Shown: positions 42,701 through 51,322, counted from the first letter of the stretch. The stretch: DNA of 64,000 nt from Bosea sp. F3-2 (GCF_008253865.1 NZ_CP042331.1:2604001-2668000); one strand, 5' to 3'. Notes: generated from the sequence alone by a model not told the origin. Program-made: numbers and translations.

Positions 42701-43195
42701 CGCGAAGGGCGCGAGCGGCTGCTCGCCGCCTTCGAGATCGTCAACAGCCACTTCCAGCGGCTCTTCGGCGTGCTGTTCGGCGGCGGCGAGGCGGAACTCA
42801 GGCTTGTCGATTCGGAAGATCCGCTCGATGCCGGGCTCGAGATCTTCGCCCGCCCCCCCGGCAAGAAACCGCAGGTGATGACGCTGCTCTCGGGCGGCGA
42901 GCAGGCGCTGACCGCGACCGCGCTGATCTTCGCGGTGTTCCTGACCAACCCATCGCCGATCTGCGTGCTCGACGAGGTCGACGCGCCGCTCGACGACGCC
43001 AATGTCGAGCGCTACTGCGACCTGCTCGTCGACATGGCGCGGAACACCGAAACGCGCTTCATCCTGATCACCCACAACCCGATCACCATGGCGCGGATGG
43101 AGCGGCTCTTCGGCGTGACCATGGCCGAACGCGGCGTCAGCCAGATGGTTTCGGTCGATCTCGCCACTGCCGAACGCATCCGCGACGCCGGCTGA
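39740..43195 (+). CDS. smc: Chromosome segregation protein SMC
   Basis: 1151 aa, the condensin ATPase that compacts and segregates chromosomes with ScpA and ScpB. Walker A GPNGCGKS is at 31-38 in the N-terminal head. Two long coiled coils (about 170-500 and 640-990) flank a hinge (about 500-640). The C-terminal head has the ABC signature LLSGGEQALTATAL near 1050 and Walker B CVLDEVDAPLDDANV near 1075. Full length, no damage. scpA and scpB are not in the window. Confidence 0.97.
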   Translation: MHLTRLKLAGFKTFVEPTEFLIEPGLTGIVGPNGCGKSNLVEALRWVMGESSFKNMRGSGMDDVIFGGSNERPARNMAEVSLTLDNSDRKAPAAFNEADVLEVTRRIEREEGSTYRINGKEVRAKDVQLLFADAATGARSPALVRQGQISEIISAKPQSRRRILEDAAGIAGLHSRRHEAELRLRGAEENLTRLEDVLGEIDGQIDALQRQARQAGRYRSLASDIRRAEAILALIALHDARAQEAQASRVLEEAVRGVADQTGIQAEAAKRQAIAAHEMPTLREGEATAAAALVRLKRGLDELEAENRRARQRAEELGRRLSELQADLSRQETIGRDAAESLARLSEEDAALAHEGDGAGSGAEAATAAQREAEAALATAEAEQAAAQAALSDLAARRGALERSLREARERQDRATGEREKLRRDLEALDASDAKALLDKLREALAAAEKAAKAAEADVSTARSTVAAAREREAELRGPLAEADRRAQRLDTEIGTLRKLLAPAAGDRWPAILEAVSVAKGYEVALGAALGDDLDASTEATAPAHWDDTGEGSGDPALPVGTDPLLAHVEAPAALRRRLAQIGVVVRDDGEALRRELKQGQILVSREGDLWRWDGFTSAADAPSPAARRLSEKNRLVDLEREAKAAREAAEAARQALEGVGAEARKAAQAETAAIEVSRLARRTVDQAREQLSAAERKAAETLVKRSTLAEAINRLGQAVSETSQQVTTQETGLAALPVSAELENTLLKARVRLGECRATASDARARVQTLAREAELRTRRRAAIAADIKAWKERAAASLQTAEETRHRIAVASAEQKTLLEAPDTFLTERRRLVAEIEQAEGARREAADKLASGETALAEADRQARIALEGLSGARERRASAEARLEAARQRVSDIVRQIEDGLDTGLDGLQTIAGIKHGDALPEPETVERRLANLKGERERLGAVNLRAEDELTEVKAKREGLSGERDDLTEAIRRLRQAIGALNREGRERLLAAFEIVNSHFQRLFGVLFGGGEAELRLVDSEDPLDAGLEIFARPPGKKPQVMTLLSGGEQALTATALIFAVFLTNPSPICVLDEVDAPLDDANVERYCDLLVDMARNTETRFILITHNPITMARMERLFGVTMAERGVSQMVSVDLATAERIRDAG

Positions 43196-43285
43196 GGATA
43201 GCCGGGGCAACCGACCCATGACGAGCCGCGGGCGGAAGATGGAGGACGGCCGGCGGTCCGGCACGTGACCGAGACGGTCGCGCGA

Positions 43286-43442
43286 CTCCCCTCCCCCTTG
43301 TGGGGAGGGGATGGGGGTGGGGGCCGCTCCGCTTGGTGAGCGGTCCGACATCTCGCTCGACCAGAGCCGCCTTACTTCGACACGCTGCACCCAGTCGTTC
43401 GACCCCCACCCCTATCCCCTCCCCACAAGGGGGAGGGGAAGA
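43286..43442. repeat. Palindromic repeat, family C
   Basis: CTCCCCTCCCCCTTGTGGGG...GGGGTGGGGG on the left faces the complementary CCCCCACCCC...CCCACAAGGGGGAGGGG on the right (43401-43442), around an 80-base centre with a small GCTCCGC/GCGGTCC pair. It lies in the 575-bp smc-atpI gap, which has no gene. Confidence 0.75.
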
Positions 43443-43448
43443 GCCTCT

Positions 43449-43485
43449 CGTCATGACGTGAGCTTCGCTGCGCTCGCAATGACGG
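43449..43485. repeat. Partial family A repeat end
   Basis: CGTCATGACG...GCTCGCAATGACGG, a truncated right arm of the 1269-1368 family next to a family C element. Confidence 0.6.
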
Positions 43486-43641
43486 CGTGGGCCGCGACGG
43501 TCCGAACATCGCGAAAAGCGCGCCGGAAGGCGGCCCGGCCCCGCTGAAAAAATGCCACAATCGGCACCGCATTGCGGCAAGAATGTCGCACTTAGCCCGA
43601 ATTTCCAAATATTCCAATGCGTTAGACGTTATCACCGTGCC

Positions 43642-43669
43642 TTGACAGCGCCGGGGGCTGTCAATAAAG
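43642..43669 (+). promoter_or_regulatory. Dyad with -35-like TTGACA before atpI
   Basis: TTGACAGC-N7-GCTGTCAA is a perfect 8-base dyad containing a consensus -35 hexamer; a weak -10-like TAAAGG follows 17 bases on. It lies about 107 bases before atpI and probably belongs to the ATP synthase Fo promoter. Confidence 0.5.
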
Positions 43670-43770
43670 GAGGCCGTGCTGACGACGGCTCGATGCGCGG
43701 GTTTGGTCGTGGTTATAATGGTTTTTCGCTGGATCGCGGCGTAAACGCGGTCAAGACGGAGGCCAAGACC

Positions 43771-44121
43771 ATGTCCGAACCTGACCCCAACGCCTCAGAC
43801 TCGGAGTTGCGCGCAAGACTGGGTTCCCTGAAGTCCGCGATCAAGCGGGCGGAGGAGAACGAAAAGCCGGGCGCGAGCCCGGTTGGAGAGGACAAGGCCC
43901 TCGCGGGCGCGATGTCCTCAGGCTTTCGCGCCGCGACGGATCTCGCAGGTGGCGTCATCGCGGGTGCCCTGATCGGGTATCTCGGCGACCGGTGGCTAGG
44001 AACGTCCCCGTTCCTGCTGATCGCCTTCATGGTGATTGGAACCATCGCGGGCTTCAGATCCGTCTATCGGCTCGGTTCGCGTCCGACCTCCGGGTCGAAC
44101 GGCGGCCCGAAGGCGAATTGA
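43771..44121 (+). CDS. atpI: ATP synthase protein I (AtpI)
   Basis: 116 aa. AtpI helps assemble the c-ring of the Fo sector. A hydrophilic Ser/Glu-rich N-terminal half is followed by two membrane helices (about 53-75 and 80-103) with the GYLGDRWLGTSPFLLI loop. The ATG at 43771 follows GACGGAGG. It is the first gene of the Fo operon. Confidence 0.88.
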   Translation: MSEPDPNASDSELRARLGSLKSAIKRAEENEKPGASPVGEDKALAGAMSSGFRAATDLAGGVIAGALIGYLGDRWLGTSPFLLIAFMVIGTIAGFRSVYRLGSRPTSGSNGGPKAN

Positions 44122-44164
44122 TCGAAAGGCGGCCAGTCCGGGCCGCGCGACGAGGAACGAGACC

Positions 44165-44929
44165 ATGGCGGCCGGCGGCGGAATCGATCCGATCCACCAA
44201 TTCCACATCGCTCCCATCGTGGAGCTGAAGCCGTTCGGCATCGACCTCTCCTTCACCAACACCTCGCTGTGGATGGTGATCGTGCTCGCCGTCGTCTCGG
44301 CGATCATGGTCTACGGCTCGAGCCAGCGTGCGGTCGTTCCCGGCCGGCTGCAGTCGCTCGCCGAAATCATGTATGAGTTCGTTGCCTCGACGATGACCGG
44401 CGTGATGGGCAAGGAAGGGCTGAAGTTCTTCCCCTTCGTGTTCTCGCTGTTTACCTTCGTACTGGCGAGCAATCTGCTCGGCCTGCTGCCCGGCTCCTTC
44501 ACCGTCACCAGCCAGATCATCGTCACCGCCGCCCTGGCGCTGCTCGTCATCAGCATCGTGGTGATCTACGGCGTCGTGAAGCACGGCAGCCATTTCTTCG
44601 GCCTCTTCGTGCCGTCGGGCGTGCCCGGCTGGCTGCTGCCCTTCATGGTGCTGATCGAGGCGGTCTCCTTCCTGTCGCGGCCGGTTTCGCTCTCGCTTCG
44701 TCTGTTCGGCAACATGCTCGCCGGCCATATCGCGCTCAAGGTCTTCGGCGGCTTCGTCGTCGTGCTGCTGGGCTCGGGTGCCGTGCTGAACTACGCCATC
44801 GCGCCGCTGCCGCTGCTGCTGGCGGTCGCCCTCACCGCGCTCGAGGTTCTCGTCGCGGCCCTGCAGGCTTACGTCTTCGCGATCCTGACCTGCGTCTATC
44901 TCAACGACGCGCTGCACCCCGGCCACTGA
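44165..44929 (+). CDS. atpB: F0F1 ATP synthase subunit a
   Basis: 254 aa, the proton half-channel subunit. It has 5-6 membrane helices, and the essential arginine lies in SLSLRLFGNMLAGH near residue 182. The ATG at 44165 starts the conserved MAAGGGIDPIHQF sequence; the frame is open upstream without conservation. It is second in the operon. Confidence 0.96.
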   Translation: MAAGGGIDPIHQFHIAPIVELKPFGIDLSFTNTSLWMVIVLAVVSAIMVYGSSQRAVVPGRLQSLAEIMYEFVASTMTGVMGKEGLKFFPFVFSLFTFVLASNLLGLLPGSFTVTSQIIVTAALALLVISIVVIYGVVKHGSHFFGLFVPSGVPGWLLPFMVLIEAVSFLSRPVSLSLRLFGNMLAGHIALKVFGGFVVVLLGSGAVLNYAIAPLPLLLAVALTALEVLVAALQAYVFAILTCVYLNDALHPGH

Positions 44930-44992
44930 GCCCAAGCCGCGCTCGCGAGAGTTCAACCCCCCGCCCTTTAGCCTTCCCACTGGAGAAACATC

Positions 44993-45220
44993 ATGGATCC
45001 TGTTGCAGCCAAGTTCATCGGCGCTGGTCTCGCCTCGCTCGGCATGGGCCTCGCCGCCATCGGCGTCGGCACCATCTTCGGCAACTTCCTCTCGGGCGCC
45101 CTGCGCAACCCGTCGGCCGCTGACGGCCAGTTCCCGCGCGCCTTCATCGGCGCGGCGCTCGCCGAAGGTCTGGGCATCTTCGCCTTCGTCGTCGCGCTCG
45201 TCCTGCTCTTCGTGGTCTGA
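44993..45220 (+). CDS. atpE: F0F1 ATP synthase subunit c
   Basis: 75 aa, two membrane helices joined by the RNPSAADGQ loop. The ion-carrying carboxylate is the Glu in AALAEGLGIF. The Gly/Ala-rich first helix is typical. No sodium-type ligand pattern is seen, so it is proton specific by inference. The ATG follows CTGGAGAAAC. Confidence 0.97.
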   Translation: MDPVAAKFIGAGLASLGMGLAAIGVGTIFGNFLSGALRNPSAADGQFPRAFIGAALAEGLGIFAFVVALVLLFVV

Positions 45221-45312
45221 CGCTTCACGTCGATCGCGTTCCCGTCGCGCGCGCCGGCCTTGCTTCGGCCACGTGCGCGGCGCTTCCTTTTCTCTGCGCT
45301 GAAAGGCACCCC

Positions 45313-45930
45313 ATGCCGGTTCGATCTTCAGGGTTCGTCGGACAAGGATGGCCGGTGGCTGTCGCCTCGTTCGCCACTCTGCTGGCTGGCGCGGCGCAGG
45401 CTGCCGAGCAGCAACACGGCCTGAGCGGCGAGAAGGCGTCTTTCCCGCCCTTCGACCCGGCTCACTTCGCCAGCAACCTGTTCTGGCTCGCCATCACCTT
45501 CGCAGCTCTCTACTGGCTGATGTCCCAGGTCGCGCTGCCGCGCCTCGGCACCATCCTGGAAGAGCGCGCGGAGACGATCGGCCGCGATCTCGACCAGGCC
45601 ACGGAGATGCAGGCCAAGGCCGAGGACATGGCGCAGGCCTATGAGAAGGCCCTCGGCGAGGCCCGCAAGAACGCCCAGGGCATCGCCCAGACGGCGCGCG
45701 AGACCGGCGCCAAGGCCAGCGAGGCCCAGCGCCATGCGACCGAGGCGGAGCTTTCCGCCAAGCTCGCCCAGGCCGAAGCGACCATCGCCAAGACCAAGGT
45801 CAATGCCATGAGCAACGTGCGCGATCTCGGCGGCGACATCGCCGTCGCCATCGTCACCAAGCTCACCGGTCAGGCTCCCAGCGCCAGCGAGGCGTCGGCG
45901 GCTGTCGACCAGGCCCTGACGCGCGGCTGA
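45313..45930 (+). CDS. F0F1 ATP synthase subunit b'
   Basis: 205 aa. A signal-like or hydrophobic start and an insert (HFASNLFWLAITFAALYWLMSQ, the membrane helix at about 52-75) precede a long charged helix, the peripheral stalk. It is the divergent b' form found with b in alphaproteobacteria and phototrophs. It lies 11 bases upstream of atpF. Confidence 0.93.
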   Translation: MPVRSSGFVGQGWPVAVASFATLLAGAAQAAEQQHGLSGEKASFPPFDPAHFASNLFWLAITFAALYWLMSQVALPRLGTILEERAETIGRDLDQATEMQAKAEDMAQAYEKALGEARKNAQGIAQTARETGAKASEAQRHATEAELSAKLAQAEATIAKTKVNAMSNVRDLGGDIAVAIVTKLTGQAPSASEASAAVDQALTRG

Positions 45931-45941
45931 GGAGAGATCAG

Positions 45942-46418
45942 ATGGATACTTTCTGGGTCGGCGTCGCGCTCGTCATCTTCCTCGCCATCCTGGTCAAGTT
46001 CGGCGTCCCGGGCATGATCGTGAAGGCTCTCGACGCCCGCGGCGAGAAGGTCGCGCAGGAGCTGGCGGAAGCCCGTCGCTTGCGTCAGGAGGCCGAGAAG
46101 CTGCTCGCCGAGTACGACGCGAAGCGCAAGGCCGCGGAGGCCGAGGCCGCCGAGATCGTCTCTTCCGCCAATGAGGAGGCCAAGCGCCTCGCGGCGGAAG
46201 CCGAGGCCAAGCTCGCGGACTTCGTCGCCCGCCGCACCAAGTCGGCGGAGGAGAAGATCGCTCAGGCCGAGAGCCAGGCTGAGGCCGAGGTCCGCGCCGC
46301 GGCTGCGGAGGCTGCCACCAAGGCCGCCGAGACCATCCTGCGCGGCCAGATGGCCGGCAAGGCCGGCGAAGCCGCCTTCGCTGCCGGGCTGAACGAGGTC
46401 AAGGCCAAGCTCAACTGA
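45942..46418 (+). CDS. atpF: F0F1 ATP synthase subunit b
   Basis: 158 aa with one N-terminal membrane helix (about 3-20, FWVGVALVIFLAILVKFGVP) and a long Glu/Lys/Ala coiled coil. The ATG follows GAGGAGA. It ends the Fo operon; the F1 genes are not in this window, as usual in alphaproteobacteria. Confidence 0.95.
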   Translation: MDTFWVGVALVIFLAILVKFGVPGMIVKALDARGEKVAQELAEARRLRQEAEKLLAEYDAKRKAAEAEAAEIVSSANEEAKRLAAEAEAKLADFVARRTKSAEEKIAQAESQAEAEVRAAAAEAATKAAETILRGQMAGKAGEAAFAAGLNEVKAKLN

Positions 46419-46445
46419 GCCCAGCTTCGACCGTTCCAAAGTTCG

Positions 46446-46480
46446 ACGCCGCGCTCTTCGGAGCGCGGCGTTTTTGTTTC
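46446..46480 (+). terminator. Strong terminator of the atp Fo operon
   Basis: A perfect 11-bp stem (ACGCCGCGCTC/GAGCGCGGCGT) with a TTCG tetraloop and TTTTTGTTT tail, 28 bases after the atpF stop. Confidence 0.93.
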
Positions 46481-46541
46481 GGGGACAGGTGGTTCGGAGT
46501 CACTTGCTGCCGACGCGAGGAAACCGGGCGTCGAATGAAGG

Positions 46542-46691
46542 GCGCGGGGACCCCCTCTCCCGGATGGGAGAGGGGCAGGGGTGAGGGCCCGCCGTCTCTT
46601 CAGGAAGCTGGACGGCACCGCCACAAGCCATTTCGGATAGGGCAGGCCCTCATCCCTGCCCTTCTCCCACACGGGAGAAGGGTTCCCCGCG
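46542..46691. repeat. Palindromic repeat, family C
   Basis: Left part (about 46542-46588) GCGGGGACCCCC...GGGGTGAGGGC and right part (46642-46691) GCCCTCATCCCTGCC...TTCCCCGCG are complementary, each with an internal CTCCC/GGGAG hairpin. It lies between the convergent atpF and L,D-transpeptidase genes; the 349-bp gap has no gene. Confidence 0.75.
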
Positions 46692-46767
46692 CATGCCTCA
46701 TGCAGACTCACCTGCTGGAATGGCCTGCCGCCCGAGATGGACGAGAGAGGCCGCCCCGCCGGCCCCT

Positions 46768-48027
46768 TCAGTTGCTGGCGGTCGCCGCAGGAGCCGGGAC
46801 GTTGCCCGCCGCGGTCACCGGAGCCACCGTCGGCCGTGCTGGCGGAACGGCGGCGGCCTTCGGCTTCGGCTTCCGGGGCTGGATCGTCGAGGTGACGATG
46901 CCCTGGGGGGTGTCCAGCCCATAGATGTCGTCGCGGAACTGGACTTGCCCATCCGCGCCCTGCCAGCCGGTGAGATAGACCCAGGCGACCGGAACGGACT
47001 TCTTGAGCGGGATGTTCTTGCGCTCGCCCTTGGCGATCTCGTCCTCGATCGACTGGCGGTTCCATTCGGAGCCCTCCAGCAGCCAGGCCGCGAGGTCCCG
47101 GACGCCCTCGATGCGCGCGCAGCCCGAGGAATTGAAGCGCACGTCATTGCGGAACAGCGTCTTCTTCGGTGTGTCATGCATGTAGACAGCATCGCTGTTG
47201 GGCATGTCGATCTTGAGCTGGCCGAGCGAGTTGGTCGGCCCCGGTTCCTGGCGGACGTAGAAATAGGGGTTCGTCAGGGTCGACCATTTCACAGTCGCCG
47301 GATCGATTTCCTTGTTCTCGGCACCCAGCAACTTCATGTTCGACTTGGCGATGAAGCTCGGATCCTTGCGCATATGCGGGATGACGTCGGCCTTCACGAT
47401 CGACATCGGCACCGTCCAGTACGGGTTGAGATTGACCGAGGTGATGTTGGCCTGGATCACCGGCGAAGGCCGATCCGGCCGGCCGACGACGGCGAGGTGG
47501 CGCTGTTGTACCGTGCCGTTCTCGACCGCCTCGACGCTGGCGCCGGGGATGTTCACCACGACATAGCGGCTGGCGAAGTTGAAGCCATTACCCTTGAGGC
47601 GCTCCAGCGTGGCCGTGAGCTGGTTCAGCCGCACCTCGACCGGGGTGTTCATCGCCTTGAGGGTCAGGCGCCCGACCGTACCGAGATCCGACAGGCCGTG
47701 GCGACGCTGGAAGCGCTTCACGGCCTCGACGACGGCAGCGTCATAGACATCGCCCGCCACGGCCTCCGGCGCGAGATCGCCGCTGGCGAGGAGGCGCTGC
47801 TTCAGCACGGCGACATCCGGCCCCTGCGAATCCGGCTTCAGCGCAGTCGCGCTGCCGGGCACCTTGGGCCAGCCGCCGCGACCGGCGACGTCCTCGTGGG
47901 CGATCAAAGCCTCGAGCGTGCGGTCATAGGTGTTCGGGCCGTAGCTCGGCTCGTTCGCACGCACGATCGCCGTCGAGGCCAGCAGGAGCGCGGCCGCCGC
48001 AGCGAGGATGGAGGGACGCACAGACAT
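46768..48027 (-). CDS. L,D-transpeptidase with peptidoglycan-binding domain
   Basis: A 419-aa periplasmic enzyme that makes 3-3 cross-links in peptidoglycan or ties proteins to it. A signal peptide (about 1-24) is followed by a peptidoglycan-binding domain (about 67-125, with AVVEAVKRFQRRHGL) and a YkuD catalytic domain (about 150-330). The catalytic motif has His284 (YMHDTPKK) and Cys303 (SSGCARI). Order and length are those of the YcbB/LdtD group. The C-terminus is Pro/Ala-rich and low complexity. Confidence 0.92.
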   Translation of the reverse strand: MSVRPSILAAAAALLLASTAIVRANEPSYGPNTYDRTLEALIAHEDVAGRGGWPKVPGSATALKPDSQGPDVAVLKQRLLASGDLAPEAVAGDVYDAAVVEAVKRFQRRHGLSDLGTVGRLTLKAMNTPVEVRLNQLTATLERLKGNGFNFASRYVVVNIPGASVEAVENGTVQQRHLAVVGRPDRPSPVIQANITSVNLNPYWTVPMSIVKADVIPHMRKDPSFIAKSNMKLLGAENKEIDPATVKWSTLTNPYFYVRQEPGPTNSLGQLKIDMPNSDAVYMHDTPKKTLFRNDVRFNSSGCARIEGVRDLAAWLLEGSEWNRQSIEDEIAKGERKNIPLKKSVPVAWVYLTGWQGADGQVQFRDDIYGLDTPQGIVTSTIQPRKPKPKAAAVPPARPTVAPVTAAGNVPAPAATASN

Positions 48028-48139
48028 GAAAACCCCCGGGCCGCAGAGAGCGGCACCGGGGGATCATTCCGCTACATGGTCAAGGAATGCTTAAGATCGC
48101 CGTCCGAGCTGTTCACCATGGGCGCTTCAGCGGCCCGGC

Positions 48140-48239
48140 CGTCATTGCGAGGAGCGCAGCGACGAAGCAATCCAGGGGCCGCAGGGCTGAACGTCTCACC
48201 CAGTCCCCCTGGATTGCTTCGCTTCGCTCGCAATGACGG
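48140..48239. repeat. Palindromic intergenic repeat, family A
   Basis: CGTCATTGCGAGG...CAATCCAGG and CCTGGATTGC...CGCAATGACG arms around a 25-base centre; sister of 1269-1368. Confidence 0.85.
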
Positions 48240-48242
48240 GTT

Positions 48243-49817
48243 TTACTCCGCCGCCTTGGCCGGAGCCGGCTTCTCCCACTTCAGCACCGGCTGGCGCGCG
48301 GCCCGAGTCTCGTCGAGGCGGCGGATCGGGGCGTGGTGCGGCGCGCTGGTGAAGCGCTCCTTGTCATTGCCCTTGGCCGCCATAGCGAGATCACGCAGCG
48401 TGGCGATGAAGAGATCGAGCGTAGCCTTCGATTCCGACTCGGTCGGTTCGATCAGCATGGCGCCGTGGACGACGAGCGGGAAGTAGACCGTCATCGGGTG
48501 GTAGCCCTCGTCGATCATCGCCTTGGCGAAGTCGAGCGTCGAGACCCCGGTGCCCTTCAGCCATTCATCGTCGAACAGCACCTCGTGCATCGACGGGTGG
48601 TCCGGGAAGGGCAGCGACATCAGGTCGGCGAGGCCGGCGCGGATGTAGTTCGCGTTCAGCACCGCATCCTCGGAGGCCTGGCGCATGCCGTCCGAGCCGT
48701 GGCTGAGCATGTAGGCGAGCGCGCGGACATACATGCCCATCTGGCCGTGGAAGGCGGTCATGCGGCCGAAGGGCTTGTTGCCCGCCGGCGCTGCCTCGCG
48801 CGTCTCGATCAGATGCAGCCTGCCATCGTCCTCGACATGGATGAACGGCACGGGCGCATAGGGCGCGAGACGCTCGGAGAGCACGACCGGGCCGGCACCG
48901 GGACCGCCGCCGCCATGGGGCGTCGAGAAGGTCTTGTGCAGGTTGATGTGCATGGCGTCGACGCCGAGGTCCCCCGGGCGCGCCTTGCCGACGATGGCGT
49001 TGAAGTTGGCGCCGTCGCAGTAGAAATAGGCGCCGGCCTCATGCATCGCCGCGGCGATCTCGACGATCTGCGGCTCGAAGATGCCGCAGGTGTTCGGGTT
49101 GGTCAGCATGATCGCGGCGATGTCCGGCCCGAGCAGGGCCTTGACGTCCTCGACCGAGACGGTGCCGTCCGGACGGGCCGGAACGGCCTTCACCGAGAAG
49201 CCGATCAGGGCCGCGGTCGCCGGGTTGGTGCCGTGAGCCGATTCGGGAACCAGCACGACATTGCGGGTCGCGCCCTCCCCCTTCGCCTCGATCGCGGCCT
49301 TGATCGCCATCATGCCGCAGGCCTCGCCATGCGCGCCGGCCTTCGGCGAGAGCGCCACGGCCGGCATGCCGGTCAGCGTCATCAGGTAGCGGGCGAGATC
49401 CAGCATCAGCTCGAGCGCGCCGGGCACGGTCGAGAGCGGCTGCAGCGGATGCACGTCGGAGAAGCCCGGCAGCCGCGCCATCTTCTCGTTGAGACGGGCA
49501 TTGTGCTTCATCGTGCAGGAGCCGAGCGGGAAGAGGCCGGTGTCGATGCCGTAGTTCTTCTGACTGAGGCGGACATAATGGCGCATCGTCTCGGGCTCGG
49601 AGAGGCCGGGCAGGCCGATCTCGCCCTGGCGGGCATGCTTGCCGAGCCGCGACTTGAACGGCGCCGGCTTCTCGATGTCGACGCCCGTCGCCTCATGATG
49701 GCCGATCTCGAAGATCAGCGGCTCGATCTGCTGCAGCGCCTTGTTGCCGGTGAAGGTGGCGTGCTCGGCATGAGCCGCCGCGCCGGCCTGGGTGGGACGT
49801 CCCTGACGGTTCAACAT
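48243..49817 (-). CDS. gcvPB: Glycine dehydrogenase (decarboxylating) subunit 2
   Basis: The PLP-binding half of the two-part P-protein of the glycine cleavage system, 524 aa. The PLP lysine lies in NLHKTFSTPHGGGGPG (about Lys295), and AGAHGEACGMMAIKA precedes it. The ATG at 49817 shares a base with the gcvPA TGA (TGATG), so the two subunits are translationally coupled. Length is normal. It is last in the gcv operon. Confidence 0.97.
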   Translation of the reverse strand: MLNRQGRPTQAGAAAHAEHATFTGNKALQQIEPLIFEIGHHEATGVDIEKPAPFKSRLGKHARQGEIGLPGLSEPETMRHYVRLSQKNYGIDTGLFPLGSCTMKHNARLNEKMARLPGFSDVHPLQPLSTVPGALELMLDLARYLMTLTGMPAVALSPKAGAHGEACGMMAIKAAIEAKGEGATRNVVLVPESAHGTNPATAALIGFSVKAVPARPDGTVSVEDVKALLGPDIAAIMLTNPNTCGIFEPQIVEIAAAMHEAGAYFYCDGANFNAIVGKARPGDLGVDAMHINLHKTFSTPHGGGGPGAGPVVLSERLAPYAPVPFIHVEDDGRLHLIETREAAPAGNKPFGRMTAFHGQMGMYVRALAYMLSHGSDGMRQASEDAVLNANYIRAGLADLMSLPFPDHPSMHEVLFDDEWLKGTGVSTLDFAKAMIDEGYHPMTVYFPLVVHGAMLIEPTESESKATLDLFIATLRDLAMAAKGNDKERFTSAPHHAPIRRLDETRAARQPVLKWEKPAPAKAAE

Positions 49818-51157
49818 CACAGCACCTCCGCGAGCGCCTTGGCGAAGGCCGCCCGGTCATCATCGGTATTTACTTCGGTAGAGGCGACGAGCAGGAGGTC
49901 GTCGAGCCCGGCATCCGGCATCAGCCGCGAGACCGGCACGCCTGCCAGGATGCCCTTTTGCGCGAGAGCCTCGACCACCTCGGCCGCGGGCTTCGGCAGC
50001 TTCACCGTGAATTCGTTGAAGAAGCTCTCGTTCAGCACCGAGACGCCCGTCACCCCGGCGAGCATGCCGGCGAGCTTCACCGCATTGGCATGGTTCACCT
50101 CGGCAAGACGGGTGAAGCCCGCCTGCCCCAGTAGCGTCATGTGGATGGTGAAGGCCAGCACGCAGAGGCCGGAATTGGTGCAGATGTTCGAGGTCGCCTT
50201 GTCGCGGCGGATGTGCTGCTCGCGGGTCGAGAGCGTCAGCACGAAGCCGCGCTGCCCCTGCGAATCGACCGTCTCGCCGCAGAGGCGGCCCGGCATCTGG
50301 CGGATATATTTCGACTTGGCGGCGAAGAGGCCGACATAGGGGCCGCCGAAGTTCAGCGCATTGCCGATCGACTGGCCCTCGCCGACGACGATGTCGGCAT
50401 CCTGCGCACCGGGCGGCGTCACGGCGCCGAGCGAGACGACCTCGGTGAAGACCGCGATCAGCAGCGCGCCATGGGCATGGGCCTTCTCGGCGATCGGCTT
50501 CAGATCGCGCAGATTGCCGAAGACGTCCGGCGACTGCACGACGACGCAGGAGACGCTGTCGTCGATCTGCGAAAGAATGTCCTCGCTGGCCGAGACATCG
50601 GGCTTCAGCACCACGGTCTCGTCATTCGCCATCTCGGAGAGCGTATTCACCACCGCGGTGTAGTGCGGGTGCAAACCACCCGAGAGCACTGCTTTGCGGC
50701 GCTTGGTGACGCGATGCGCCATCAGCACGGCCTCAGCCGTACCGGTGGAGCCGTCATACATCGAGGCGTTGGCGACCTCCATGCCGGTCAGCGCCGCGAC
50801 CTGGGTCTGGAATTCGAAGAGATATTGCAGCGTGCCCTGCGCGATCTCCGGCTGGTAGGGCGTATAGCTGGTCAGGAACTCAGAGCGCTGGATCAGGTGA
50901 TCCACCGTCGCCGGGACATGGTGCTTGTAGGCGCCGGCACCGACGAAGAACGGCACCGAGCCGGCCGCCATGTTCTTCGCCGACATCCTGCCGAGGATGC
51001 GCTCGACCTCGAGCTCGCCCTTGGCGCGGGGCAGATCGACCGGGGCCTTCAGGAGCTTGCCGGCGGGCACATCGCTGAACAGCGCGTCGATGTCGGAGAC
51101 GCCGATCCGCGCGAGCATGTCCTCGCGGTCGGTATCGGTGAGCGGGAGATAGCGCAT
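49817..51157 (-). CDS. gcvPA: Glycine dehydrogenase (decarboxylating) subunit 1
   Basis: The N-terminal-type half of the split P-protein, 446 aa, starting MRYLPLTDTDREDML. Family segments ASMYDGSTGTAEAVLMAHRVTKR and SRLMPDAGLDDLLLVASTEV are evident. I chose the ATG at 51157, eight bases after AAGGA; an ATG at 51166 sits against that site, and the frame runs on upstream only through a palindromic repeat. It works with GcvPB and the lipoyl carrier GcvH. Confidence 0.96.
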   Translation of the reverse strand: MRYLPLTDTDREDMLARIGVSDIDALFSDVPAGKLLKAPVDLPRAKGELEVERILGRMSAKNMAAGSVPFFVGAGAYKHHVPATVDHLIQRSEFLTSYTPYQPEIAQGTLQYLFEFQTQVAALTGMEVANASMYDGSTGTAEAVLMAHRVTKRRKAVLSGGLHPHYTAVVNTLSEMANDETVVLKPDVSASEDILSQIDDSVSCVVVQSPDVFGNLRDLKPIAEKAHAHGALLIAVFTEVVSLGAVTPPGAQDADIVVGEGQSIGNALNFGGPYVGLFAAKSKYIRQMPGRLCGETVDSQGQRGFVLTLSTREQHIRRDKATSNICTNSGLCVLAFTIHMTLLGQAGFTRLAEVNHANAVKLAGMLAGVTGVSVLNESFFNEFTVKLPKPAAEVVEALAQKGILAGVPVSRLMPDAGLDDLLLVASTEVNTDDDRAAFAKALAEVL

Positions 51158-51173
51158 GGAATTCATCCTTGGG

Positions 51174-51315
51174 TCATTCCGGGGCCGAGCGCAGCGAGGA
51201 GCCCGGAACCCATGAACACAGTTGTTCGAAGGCCAGCCCGACCGTCGTGCTTCTTTCGGAAGCGTCGTGGTCATGGGTTCCGGGCTCGGGCCTTTCGGCC
51301 CACCCCGGAATGACG
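51174..51315. repeat. Palindromic repeat inside the gcv operon, family B
   Basis: TCATTCCGGGG...CCCGGAACCCATGA and TCATGGGTTCCGGG...CCCCGGAATGA arms fill the 165-bp space between gcvH and gcvPA. The same arms form the outer pair at 34109-34323. Confidence 0.85.
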
Positions 51316-51322
51316 GTGGCGA

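Noticed and set aside
46693..48486. A 597-codon plus-strand reading frame across the L,D-transpeptidase and the end of gcvPB.
   Set aside because: Shadow of two clear minus-strand genes; it even reads through the family A repeat.
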